Shown in pieces: positions 55,352 to 63,493 of a stretch of DNA of 64,000 nucleotides (position 1 is the first letter of the stretch; each line of letters starts with the position of its first letter). The position numbers and the translations under genes were made by a program. The stretch comes from Streptomyces kanamyceticus (lineage in GTDB: Bacteria; Actinomycetota; Actinomycetes; Streptomycetales; Streptomycetaceae). The stretch spans positions 1,054,001-1,118,000 of the forward strand of contig NZ_CP023699.1 of assembly GCF_008704495.1 (NCBI RefSeq), read 5' to 3'. The notes beneath the pieces are model-generated. The model saw nothing but the letters and a program-made list of their open reading frames with translations, searched no databases and was not told the DNA's origin.

Positions 55352-56695
55352 ATGACGATGACGACGAGCACCATCGCCGCCGCTCAAGATCCAAACGTGC
55401 AGCTGGTCATCGAGGTTCTTCCCGCACTCCTGGTCATCCTGATCGTGTCCGCCCTCTGTGGGAAGGTTGCCGTCGCCTGGGGCCAACCCCGCGTGGTGGG
55501 AGAGATGATCGCCGGCATCGCCCTGGGACCCACCCTCTTCGGCCGGATCTTCCCCGACGCCCAGCAGTCCTTGTTCACCCCCTCGGTCAAACCGGTGCTG
55601 TACGTACTGAGCACGATCGGTCTCACGCTGTTCATGTTCCTCGTCGGCCTGGGGCTCGATCACGAGAAGGCACCACGCGGGTATCAACGCACCGCGATGA
55701 CGCTGGCCGTCTCGAGCATCGTGCCGGCCCTCCTCCTTGGCTGCGGCGTAGGACTGCTCTTCCATCAGGAGCTGTCCCGGGGCGACGTCAGCCCGGGCAT
55801 GTTCGCCCTGTTCGTGGGTGGCGCCTTGGCTGTCACCGCGTTTCCGATGCTCGCACGCATGCTCTATGACCAAGGGCTCGAACGTTCCCCGCTCGGAGTT
55901 CTCGCTCTTCTCGCAGCAGCCGTGGACGATGCCGTGGCCTGGTGTTTCCTGGCTTTCATCGTCGCCTTTCACAGCAACGGCGGGCTGTCCGAGAGCGTTC
56001 GCGTCGTCGTCCTGTCCGCAGCCTTCGCCGTGCTGATGCTGACCCTTGGACGCAGACTTCTGCGCAAGCTGGGCGAGAAGGCGCGCTCGCGGGGCGACTT
56101 GACCACCGGTCAGTTCCATCTCGTACTCATGGTGGTTCTGGCCGCAGGGTGGTTCACCGAGGAGATAGGTGTCTACGCGGTCTTCGGCGGCTTCGTCGTC
56201 GGGCTGGCCATGCCCCGCGAGAAGGCCTTTCAACAAGCGGTCCGGCAGCGGCTCCTGGACACCGTGCAGGTGCTGCTCGTTCCGGTCTTCTTCGCCTTCT
56301 CCGGCCTCAACACGGAAATGGGCGGCATCACCGACGCGGGGACGCTCCTGCCTCTTGCGGCCCTGCTGACAGCGGCGGTCGCCGGCAAGTTCAGCGGCAG
56401 CCTGGCGGCGATGCGCGCGAACGGCTTCAGCTGGCGCGAGGGAGCGGCCATGGGAGCGTTGATGAACGCCCGCGGCCTCATGATCCTCATCTTCGTCAAT
56501 GTCGGATTGGCCGAAGGCATCATCAACCAGAAGACGTTCTCGCTCCTCGTCCTGGTCGCCCTCATCACCTCCGCCAGCGCCATGCCCTTGTGCAAGCTCG
56601 CGCTCGGCCGCCGCCCCATGAGTCTGCTGACAACGCCGCACGAGCCGACTGATCCGCCTACAGTGTCGAACGAGTACACGAACAAGGGTGGTTGA
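55352..56695 (+). CDS. cation/proton antiporter (CPA2-like)
   Basis: A 447-residue integral membrane protein with about 12 helices. It shows the antiporter motif WGQPRVVGEMIAGIALGPTL, the conserved acidic site in LAAAVDDAVAWCFLAF, and FFAFSGLNTEMGG. It exchanges Na+ or K+ for protons. Homologues are often linked to polyketide clusters, possibly for self-protection or pH balance. It is the last gene of the rightward operon. Confidence 0.9.
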   Translation: MTMTTSTIAAAQDPNVQLVIEVLPALLVILIVSALCGKVAVAWGQPRVVGEMIAGIALGPTLFGRIFPDAQQSLFTPSVKPVLYVLSTIGLTLFMFLVGLGLDHEKAPRGYQRTAMTLAVSSIVPALLLGCGVGLLFHQELSRGDVSPGMFALFVGGALAVTAFPMLARMLYDQGLERSPLGVLALLAAAVDDAVAWCFLAFIVAFHSNGGLSESVRVVVLSAAFAVLMLTLGRRLLRKLGEKARSRGDLTTGQFHLVLMVVLAAGWFTEEIGVYAVFGGFVVGLAMPREKAFQQAVRQRLLDTVQVLLVPVFFAFSGLNTEMGGITDAGTLLPLAALLTAAVAGKFSGSLAAMRANGFSWREGAAMGALMNARGLMILIFVNVGLAEGIINQKTFSLLVLVALITSASAMPLCKLALGRRPMSLLTTPHEPTDPPTVSNEYTNKGG

Positions 56696-56754
56696 CCGCA
56701 CCTACACAGCACCATGATCCAGACGCTTGTATATCGACGGGGGAAGGTCGGTAC

Positions 56755-57168
56755 ATGGCACGCGTATGCATGCGGTTACTGAAGGTGCTAGTCAAGGGAC
56801 TGTTGCCCTGCCTCCTGTTGGGCCACGCCCTGTTCGGGCAAGTCGCCCCGCTCCCCACCGCGGACTCACCAGTCGCGCCCGCGGCCACATCGGCAGCGGA
56901 CTTGAACCAGGCCGACATCGACGGCTCGGACAACGACCTGCCGGGCGAGACCATCTGCTGCGAGGTGACGTCCGGTACGGCTGCCCACAGCCGGGGCCCG
57001 TACACGTCGGCTACCGCCGACCCGCCTTCGCTGTCGCCATCTCCCATCGCGGAGTCTGCGGCAATGGCCAGGCCGGCCTCACTCAGGGCCCCTGACACAC
57101 TCACGCGGCCCACGAAGCCAGCAGTCCCGGCTCCACTTCGTCCGACGCTGCAGAGCTGGCTGATCTGA
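56755..57168 (+). CDS. small secreted or membrane hypothetical protein
   Basis: A 137-residue protein I do not recognise. An N-terminal hydrophobic segment (LLKVLVKGLLPCLLLGHALF, residues 8-27) after basic residues looks like a signal or anchor. The rest is Ala/Ser/Pro/Thr-rich and seems disordered, with a CC pair near residue 68. The stop lies at the start of the RNA hairpin that precedes the carbonic anhydrase-like gene, which suggests linked expression. The start is uncertain (an upstream TTG at 56692 is possible). Confidence 0.5.
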   Translation: MARVCMRLLKVLVKGLLPCLLLGHALFGQVAPLPTADSPVAPAATSAADLNQADIDGSDNDLPGETICCEVTSGTAAHSRGPYTSATADPPSLSPSPIAESAAMARPASLRAPDTLTRPTKPAVPAPLRPTLQSWLI

Positions 57169-57222
57169 CATGACCGAGTCCCGATGCGCACAGCACATCG
57201 ACTCGAGCTTCGTCATGTCAGA
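57164..57222 (+). promoter_or_regulatory. structured RNA element before the carbonic anhydrase-like gene
   Basis: An 11-bp perfect inverted repeat (TCTGACATGAC at 57164-57174, GTCATGTCAGA at 57212-57222) encloses two further paired segments (CGAGT/ACTCG and CGATG/CATCG). This gives a stem of about 21 bp with two bulges and a 9-base loop. It starts at the stop codon of the upstream gene and ends 11 bp before the next ATG, so it could be an attenuator or translational control hairpin. Confidence 0.65.
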
Positions 57223-57233
57223 AAGGCAGCACC

Positions 57234-57872
57234 ATGCGTTCTGCGAACGGTCTGATACCGCGCCCATCACCTGAACGCCCGTATCGGCTCGAGGGAACCC
57301 GCCCCGGCGAGAGTCCGCACCAGACTCTGTTCATCTCCTGCACCGAAACCCAGATCGCTCCCACGCGGTTCGTCTCACGCCCTGAGCAGTTGTTCGAACT
57401 GCGAAACATCGGCAACATCGTGCCGCCGTACAACCCCAAGGTCGTCTCCGGCGCGATCGCCACCATCGACTACGCCCTCTCACTCACCAATCTGCGGGAC
57501 GTGGTGATAGCGGGGCATTCCGGCTGCGGTGCTGTGGCAGCACTGCTCAACCAGACCTCGAACCGCGTTTCGCCCTCGCTGCGCCGGTGGCTGGTCGTCG
57601 GCAGCTCACGAGTGGCCTGCGAAGACGCCGTCGGCACGCGCGCATCAGGCGCCATAGGCAAAGAAGCCCTGGACCGCGCCGCCCAGGCACATCTCCTCAC
57701 CCAACTCGCGCACTTGGCCCAGTACCCCGAGCTCGAATCCGGCCAGAACAGCGGCCGCCTTCGCCTCCGAGCCCTGTTTCACAGGGCCGAATCCTCGACA
57801 ACGGAGGTCTACTCGCCACGCGACGACTCGTTCAAACCTTTGGCCCGTGAAGGCAGCGGAAGGCGCCGCTGA
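57234..57872 (+). CDS. beta-carbonic anhydrase-like protein with altered active site
   Basis: A 212-residue protein with the beta-carbonic anhydrase framework: LFELRNIGNIVPPY, and zinc ligands Cys36, His95 and Cys98 (GHSGCGAV). The normal CxDxR motif reads CTETQ, so the catalytic Asp is Glu38 and its partner Arg is Gln40. Without that dyad, ordinary CO2 hydration is doubtful, and it may be a zinc protein with another role. It is directly downstream of a structured RNA element. Confidence 0.8.
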   Translation: MRSANGLIPRPSPERPYRLEGTRPGESPHQTLFISCTETQIAPTRFVSRPEQLFELRNIGNIVPPYNPKVVSGAIATIDYALSLTNLRDVVIAGHSGCGAVAALLNQTSNRVSPSLRRWLVVGSSRVACEDAVGTRASGAIGKEALDRAAQAHLLTQLAHLAQYPELESGQNSGRLRLRALFHRAESSTTEVYSPRDDSFKPLAREGSGRRR

Positions 57873-58006
57873 CCGATACGGGTCGGCGGAGCCACTGCCT
57901 ATCGGCAAGGGGACGGACAGTGCGACCCCTCGCCCCGTACACCAGACCGGGCAGCGGAGATGTTCCTTGAGAGCACAGGGAGCGGTTCCCCGCCCCCAAA
58001 CACGAC

Positions 58007-58034
58007 GTAGGGGCCATCCGAAGATGGCCCCTAC
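58007..58034 (-). terminator. hairpin terminator downstream of the tRNA-Pro fragment
   Basis: A 12-bp perfect stem, GTAGGGGCCATC, loop CGAA, GATGGCCCCTAC. On the minus strand it follows the tRNA-Pro 3' end by 14 bp, as expected for the terminator of the original tRNA gene. Confidence 0.75.
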
Positions 58035-58048
58035 CTGCGACGTTTCCG

Positions 58049-58090
58049 TCGGGACAACAGGATTTGAACCTGCGACCCCTTGACCCCCAG
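58049..58090 (-). other. tRNA-Pro(GGG) 3'-half: attachment-site remnant of an integrative element
   Basis: On the minus strand this reads from the GGG anticodon through the T-arm (GGTTCAAATCC) to the acceptor 3' strand (GTCCCGAC). It closely matches the 3' half of Streptomyces tRNA-Pro(GGG) as I recall it. The 5' half is absent: sequence to the right of 58090 is unrelated. This 3' half is the att identity segment used by pSAM2-type elements. It is not a functional tRNA gene. Confidence 0.75.
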
Positions 58091-58781
58091 GAGTAAGGGG
58101 CAGGGTGATTTTTGCGATATATCAGACTTAAATCGGGTGCAAGTTGTGCGTGTAGGGACCCGTCGTGCGCCATCACGCACACCGTGTGGTCCCCAACTGG
58201 TCCCCAAAGAGCGGGCCATTCCCTGCCGTTAGGCAGCCCGCATCGACTTGGCTCACCCCCCACCAGTCGGGCTAGTCTCGATCATCCCGGGCAGTCCCCC
58301 GATCCGATCAGGGGTGACGCTTGCCCATGAAGGTGGAGCCTCCGGGGATCATGCCGCACAGCCCGACTGTCACGACGCTCGCTCCCATGATCACCTTCTC
58401 GACCTCAACCCACGGAAGACCGCAACCTTAGACGTCGAGGCTCCCCAAGCTCTGGGATCGGCTCGAACAGGTGAGACTCCATCTTCCAGGGGGCTGCGGC
58501 ACCCGGTTCACCGACGAGCGGTGGAGGGCCATCGAGCCCGCCGGGTGGAGCGCCCCGCGCGGCCCTTTCGCGCGTGGCCGTGGCGAAGGGGGCGGTGTCG
58601 GAGATGGGGATCGCGGGGGGGGACTCGTGGGGGCCGCGTCCGGCGGCCGTGCGCCCAAGAAGGCGTGTCGCTTGCGTACTTGAGAGCACGCGGTCTTGCT
58701 CCTGGCAGTGGGTTGCCCCAAAAATGCGCATGACAAAACCGAAGGACCTTCGGTCACACAGTCATCAGAGGGGAACCCCAC
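58091..58781. other. gene-free stretch right of the att segment
   Basis: About 690 bp without a convincing gene. Several short frames exist but none shows a domain. The first 60 bp are AT-rich for this genome (TGATTTTTGCGATATATCAG), fitting element-derived att arm sequence. The last 100 bp hold the promoter of the secreted protease gene. Confidence 0.5.
58738..58754 (+). promoter_or_regulatory. palindrome upstream of secreted protease
   Basis: ACCGAAGG-A-CCTTCGGT, 8-bp arms, located 27 bp before the start codon. It is likely an operator or a leader hairpin. Confidence 0.4.
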
Positions 58782-59708
58782 ATGAGCAAGCCTCTCGTTG
58801 GTGCCGTCTTCACCGCGCTGCTCCTCGGTGCGACGGCGATACCCGCGTCCGCCGTGAGCAACGAGGCGCCGGTTTCCGGCAAAGGCACGGCCGCGGCGCG
58901 ACCCGCCGCGGTGACCCAGGCGAAGGTGAAGGCGAAGGCTGTGACCTTCGCGGGTACCGTGGCGCTGAGCAACTGCTCGGGCTCCGTGGTGCGCGTGCCC
59001 AGCTCGCAGCCCACGGACAAGGCGCTCGTGCTCTCCAACGGCCACTGCCTGGAGACAGGCTTCCCCAGTGCCGGGCAGGTCATCGTCAACCGGGCCTCGA
59101 GCCGTAGCTTCACGCTTCTGAACGCCAGCGGCGGCAGCCTCGGCACCGTTCGCGCCAGCAAGATCGCGTACGGCACGATGACCGACACCGACGTCTCCGT
59201 GTACGAACTGACCAGCACCTACAGCGAAATCGAGAGCCGCTACGGCATCAAGGCCCTCGACCTGGACGCCGCGCACCCGCAGACGGGCCGGGCCATCACG
59301 GTCGCCTCCGGCTACTGGAAGCGGATGTACCGGTGCAGCACGGACGGCTTCGCGTACCGCCTGAAGGAAGGCCAGTGGACCTGGAAGGACTCGCTCCGCT
59401 ACACCCAGCCCTGCCAGGTCATCGGCGGCACCTCGGGATCGCCGGTGATCGACGACGCCACCGGCAAGGTCGTCGCCGTCAACAACACCATCAATGAGAG
59501 CGGCCAGCGCTGCACGGACAACAACCCGTGCGAGGTCGACGAGAACGGCAAGGTCACCGTCCGGCCCAGCATCGGCTACGCCCAGCAGACCTACATCATC
59601 GTTGCCTGCGTCGGCGCCGGCAACAAGATCGACCTGAACCGCCCCGGCTGCACCCTGCCCAAGCCCGCCATGGCGCAGAAGCACCGCTCGCCCGCCGGCG
59701 CGAAGTAG
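58782..59708 (+). CDS. secreted V8-like serine protease
   Basis: A 308-residue secreted protein. The signal peptide is residues 1-24 (MSKPLVGAVFTALLLGATAI then PASA). The catalytic residues are His (LSNGHCLE), Asp (TDTDVSVYEL) and Ser (GGTSGSPVID), the V8/Glu-specific S1 pattern. Extra cysteines suggest disulfides. GAGGGG ribosome site. A strong terminator follows at 59751. It is unlinked to its neighbours. Confidence 0.88.
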   Translation: MSKPLVGAVFTALLLGATAIPASAVSNEAPVSGKGTAAARPAAVTQAKVKAKAVTFAGTVALSNCSGSVVRVPSSQPTDKALVLSNGHCLETGFPSAGQVIVNRASSRSFTLLNASGGSLGTVRASKIAYGTMTDTDVSVYELTSTYSEIESRYGIKALDLDAAHPQTGRAITVASGYWKRMYRCSTDGFAYRLKEGQWTWKDSLRYTQPCQVIGGTSGSPVIDDATGKVVAVNNTINESGQRCTDNNPCEVDENGKVTVRPSIGYAQQTYIIVACVGAGNKIDLNRPGCTLPKPAMAQKHRSPAGAK

Positions 59709-59750
59709 CAGGTCCGCTCGCCAAGGCCGCCCTGGCGACCGCACATGAGT

Positions 59751-59786
59751 GAGGGCTCCCGGAACCCGAACGGTCCGGGAGCCCTC
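59751..59786 (+). terminator. hairpin terminator of the protease gene
   Basis: A 13-bp perfect stem, GAGGGCTCCCGGA ... TCCGGGAGCCCTC, with a 10-base loop, 43 bp after the stop codon. Confidence 0.85.
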
Positions 59787-59872
59787 TTCCGTGCTGCCCG
59801 GGGCCCGAACTCCGTGGGGGAGACAGACTTTGACGGGCCGTCATGCGGCCGGCCCCGAGAGGCACATGCTAG

Positions 59873-59891
59873 TTAGGCTAGCCTAACCTAG
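59873..59891 (+). promoter_or_regulatory. iron box (DmdR/IdeR-type operator)
   Basis: TTAGGCTAGCCTAACCTAG matches the actinobacterial iron box, with a perfect 14-bp palindrome (TTAGGCTAGCCTAA) at 59873-59886. It is 41 bp before the SDR start codon, so iron-loaded DmdR would repress the gene. Confidence 0.8.
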
Positions 59892-59931
59892 CGTGAGGGA
59901 AAGGTTCGTACGGCACGACCGAGGAGTGCAC

Positions 59932-60696
59932 ATGGGAAACCTCAGCGGCAAGGTCGCCCTGGTCACCGGCGCCAGCCGGGGCATCGGGCGGGGCATCGCC
60001 GAACGCCTGGCCCACGACGGCGCGCTGGTCGCCGTGCACTACGGCAGGAACGAGAAGGCCGCCAAGGAGACCGCCGCGGCCATCGCCGAGGCCGGCGGCC
60101 GCGCCTTCGTCGTGCGCGCCGAACTGGGCGTACCCGGGGACGTGGACACGCTCGCGGACGGCCTGGACGCCGCCCTGCGCGCGTACGGCGAGTCGGCGAT
60201 CGACATCCTCGTCCACAACGCGGGGCTCAACATCATGGGGCGGCCGATCGAGATCCTCACCCCCGAGGAGTTCGACCGGATGGTCGCGGTCAACGTGAAG
60301 GCGCCGTTCTTCCTCACCCAGCGGCTCTTGCCGCGGCTGCGCGACGGCGGCCGGATCATCAACATCTCGTCCGTCTCCACCCGCGCCGCATCGGCCCACG
60401 GCATCGGGTATCCGCTCACCAAGGGCGCGCTCGACGTGTTCAGCCACACGCTGGCCAAACACCTCGGACCGCGCGGCATCACCGTCAACTCCGTCGCGGT
60501 CGGCTACACCCACACCGACATGACCGCCTCGGCGCTGGCCGACCCGGCGCACCTGGAGCACACCATCAACCTGACCGCCCTCGGCCGGGTCGGTGAGGTC
60601 CCGGACATCGCCGACGCGGTCGCCTTCCTCGCGTCGGACGACGCGCGCTGGATCACCGGCGCCAAGGTCGACGTCACGGGCGGCGCCAACCTGTGA
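59932..60696 (+). CDS. short-chain dehydrogenase/reductase under iron control
   Basis: A 254-residue classical SDR. Cofactor loop TGASRGIGRG, NAG motif (HNAGLN), catalytic Ser (NISSVSTRA) and Tyr/Lys (YPLTKGALD). The substrate is unknown. The start at 59932 (MGNLSGKVALVTG) begins the fold; the longer frame from 59893 adds 13 residues and overlaps the region next to the iron box. The iron box suggests a role in siderophore or iron-starvation metabolism, though no siderophore genes are nearby. Confidence 0.88.
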   Translation: MGNLSGKVALVTGASRGIGRGIAERLAHDGALVAVHYGRNEKAAKETAAAIAEAGGRAFVVRAELGVPGDVDTLADGLDAALRAYGESAIDILVHNAGLNIMGRPIEILTPEEFDRMVAVNVKAPFFLTQRLLPRLRDGGRIINISSVSTRAASAHGIGYPLTKGALDVFSHTLAKHLGPRGITVNSVAVGYTHTDMTASALADPAHLEHTINLTALGRVGEVPDIADAVAFLASDDARWITGAKVDVTGGANL

Positions 60697-60855
60697 CCGC
60701 CCGCGCCAAACGGTTGCCAGCGGGGCCCGCGTTCACCACACGCAGGAGGTGCTTGCGAGGACTGGCACGGGCAGCGGCATTCCACCATGGGCCGCGCCGG
60801 TGCAGATCGTCGGTGGCGAGCGCGGCTGCGGTGACGATGACGATGACGCCCATCA

Positions 60856-61848
60856 TCAGGTCCATCGCATCCCGATGGCGGACAGCTGCTCCATCCGTTC
60901 CGGGGTGAGTGTCGTGGCCCGGCTGCGCTGATTTCCGATCCAGGCGTCCAGCTTGTGTTCCCGCTCTTCCTGGCCCTCGCCGACGATCCGTTCGATGTGT
61001 TTCCGCGGGACCTGAAGGTGCCCCTCGCGCTCGTAGAACTGGCGGGCGGCCTGGTAGTTGAGTGCCCATTTGTTGGCCTGTGTACGTGGCGGGGGCGGCT
61101 TCTCGTCCTCGACCGCGGGCTGGATGCCGAGGACCTGCTCGCATATCCATTGCTGCACAGTGGTGAGCTGTTCAAAGCCGAGCCGGACCGACTGCACCCA
61201 CCGTCCGAGGTCTTCGCCTTGGCGCAGGATGTCGCCCGCCTGGGTGGGCAGCGCCTCACCGGCGTCCAGGTGCATGCGGACCAGGTGGAAGCAGCGCTGC
61301 CACGTCACCGGCCATGCCGGGCACCAGGAAGCGTCGATGTCCTCCAGCCGCTCGCACCGTGTCTCCGACAGGGCTCCGGCCGAGGACTCCACCGGCAGCC
61401 CTTTCGCGCGCCGCTGCTCGTTCTCGGCGGCCTTGCGGGCGGCGGCCCGCGCGTTCTTCAGGAAGATGCCCACCTTCGCGCCCTGGAAGGTGGCGTCCAG
61501 CGGGGTCAAGAGATGCCCGTGTTCGGCGGCCCACCCGCGCGCGGCGGACAGGCCCTCCTCCCACGCGACGTCGAAGCGCGACCAGACCATGCCGAGCTTC
61601 TCCAACTGCGCGACGCGGTCCTCGTCCATGTCGCCGCGGGAGTAGAACCGGCGCGCATCGGAGGTCCACTGCCCCAGCGAGAACCCGGCGCGCGAGGCCG
61701 GCCACCCCGCGCCTTCCGCCTCCTGGCCGTCGACGGCGGGCACGCGGAACGTGAACGGCACGCGGAGGTCGCCGTGCTCACGGGCGTAGATGACAGCGGC
61801 CTCCACGCCGCGCCGCCAGTGCTCGTGCTCCGGGTTGAGGACCCGCAA
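60856..61848 (-). pseudogene. C-terminal fragment of a helicase-associated-domain protein
   Basis: About 330 residues of repeated helicase-associated domains: segments such as AAVIYAREHGDLRVPFTFRV, AARGWAAEHGHLLTPLDATF and WALNYQAARQFYEREGHLQV, each followed by a W...R pattern and ending in LGM or IGM RW. In Streptomyces these repeats form the tail of very large DEAD-box helicases. The frame continues upstream as a linker to about 62020 without a start, and no helicase motifs are present. It is therefore a 5'-truncated gene. Confidence 0.7.
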
Positions 61849-62330
61849 GTTGATGAACGCCGCGAGCGCGGCCGGGTCGCGCGGCGCGGAGAACTTCAGC
61901 AGCGCCTTGGCGGGCGCGCTCCCACCTACGGAGCCCTCGCCGCTCCCGCCGGTGCTCTTCCCGTCGTCCTTCCTGACAGGCTTGTAGCGGCTCGGGGCCT
62001 GCTGCTTGTCGGCCGCTCGACGGCACCACGGCGATCCCGGCCCAGCGCAAAGCCCGCCGCGAGTACGAGAACCGCATCAACGCCCTTGCGTCTGGTTAGC
62101 CCCCGGGCTCGGGCCGTCGGGCGTGCTCGCTGCGCCAAGGCCACCCCATCCTGGATCTGCTGGTCGGTGAGTCCGGTCTCACGATGCAGCTGCCACCAGT
62201 GGGTTACTTGCTCCCCGGTGTCTGGGCTAGGACTTCGGGGCTGTTTCCGGTAGCGGTAGGTCAGGCAACAGCCGAAGGCCCGTGGCCGGCTAGGTAAGGT
62301 CGTGGCAAACCGAGCCGGAGAGGTAGTTGG
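61849..62330. other. stretch holding the helicase linker remnant and unassigned sequence
   Basis: 61849-62020 continues the helicase fragment frame on the minus strand (linker DKQQAPSRYKPVRKDDG). Beyond this, 62020-62260 shows no intact gene. A minus-strand frame reading GEQVTHWWQLHRETGLTDQQ could be part of a lost mobile-element protein. The last 70 bp are the cutA upstream region. Confidence 0.4.
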
Positions 62331-62657
62331 ATGGCCACCGAGATTGTGATTGCGCAGACGACCATCGACGACGAGGGCCAGGCGGAGGCGCTGGCGCGGG
62401 GCGCAGTTGAGGGGCAGCTGGCGGCGTGTGCCCACATCGATGCACCGTTCACGGCCGTCTATCGATGGAAGGACGCCATCGAAACCGCTCAAGAATGGCG
62501 GATCTCGTACAAGACGACCACGGATCGGCTCCCGGAGCTTGCCGCGTGGGTGGCTCAGCAGCACTCGTACGACGTTCCGGAATGGATCACTCTTCCCGTG
62601 ACCGGCGGATCCCAGGCGTACCTGTCCTGGGTTGTTGAGGAGACGGCCGCGTCCTGA
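62331..62657 (+). CDS. cutA: CutA1-type divalent cation tolerance protein
   Basis: A 108-residue CutA with the family core (CAHIDAPFTAVYRWKDAIET, ISYKTTTDRLPELAAWVAQQ, HSYDVPEWITLPVTGGSQAY). CutA forms very stable trimers and is linked to copper or other metal tolerance, although its true role is debated. The length matches the family. GGAGAGG ribosome site. It stands alone among element debris. Confidence 0.88.
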   Translation: MATEIVIAQTTIDDEGQAEALARGAVEGQLAACAHIDAPFTAVYRWKDAIETAQEWRISYKTTTDRLPELAAWVAQQHSYDVPEWITLPVTGGSQAYLSWVVEETAAS

Positions 62658-62720
62658 AACGGCGACAGCACGTCGGCGCCCCTGTCTTGAGCCTGCGCTC
62701 AGTCGACGACCGGAGCAGGA

Positions 62721-63490
62721 TCAGGACGCGAACTGCCGTAGACAGCGAGCGAGTTCTTGTTCACTGTCGGGGAGCCAGCTGGCCACCGTCCGGGCCCTCT
62801 CCTTGCCCATCGTGTTGGGCTTGGCATGTGTCGCGGATGCGAACTGACGTGCCACGTAGACACCTTGGTCGACGTCACCTCCGCGCAACAGCGCCGATGC
62901 CAGGTCGCCGAGGACGACAACGCCACCATCGGGTAGGCCAGTTCCGAGGCGCTTGACCGCGGTATCTGCCATGATGGTCAGCTCTTGCCGCCGCAACTGT
63001 CCGTACACGGACAGGGCGAGCGAATCCATTCGGTACGGGGTCACGAATCGAACCCACGCCTGCTCGCTGGTGTGGTCGGCGAAGTCATATGCGAACCGCG
63101 CCCGATCCAGTGCGCGCAGTGCGCCGGTGGCGTCGCCGAACTGCGCGGTCTCCTCCGCATGCCTGCCGTGCACCCAGGCGGCAGCAGTGGCGTTGCCGTG
63201 CCCACGCACATCCCCGGCAGCCCGGGAAAGTAGCTCCAACCTCTCCTGCGGAGTGGGGGAACCGTAGCTGGCGTAGGTCAGGGCCAGGGCCCGTAGCGGC
63301 GGGTGTCCTGCGGTTTCTGCACACCCCGATGCGGCCTTGTAATAGGCGTCAGCCTTGTCGCGCACCCCCAGGTCCCACGCCACCCATCCGGCCAGGGCGG
63401 CGGTCTCCCCGGCGGCGATGGTGAGGGTCCGCTCATGTTCGCCGGAACGAGGCAGAGCGGCGGTGATCGCATCGAGGTGCGACTCGACTG
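62721..63490 (-). pseudogene. C-terminal part of a helix-turn-helix/TPR-like regulator
   Basis: The frame encodes a helical repeat protein (ADAYYKAASGCAETAGHPPL, RALDRARFAYDFADHTSEQA, ending RARTVASWLPDSEQELARCL). It resembles the tail of XRE-type regulators common on Streptomyces mobile elements. The frame continues without a start codon through ESHLDAITAALPRSGEHERT to about 63490, where it meets integrase sequence of the opposite strand. The DNA-binding N-terminus is therefore missing. Confidence 0.6.
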
Positions 63491-63493
63491 CGA

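Noticed and set aside
58049..58090. Functional tRNA-Pro gene
   Set aside because: Only the anticodon-to-3' half is present; no D-arm or 5' acceptor strand can be found to the right of 58090.
58150..58236. Possible integrase C-terminus on the plus strand (segment CGPQLVPKE)
   Set aside because: Only a dozen residues look suggestive, and the frame has no integrase sequence upstream. The position relative to the att segment is also awkward.
58326..58430. Short plus-strand frame of 34 codons
   Set aside because: No ribosome site, domain or codon-bias support.
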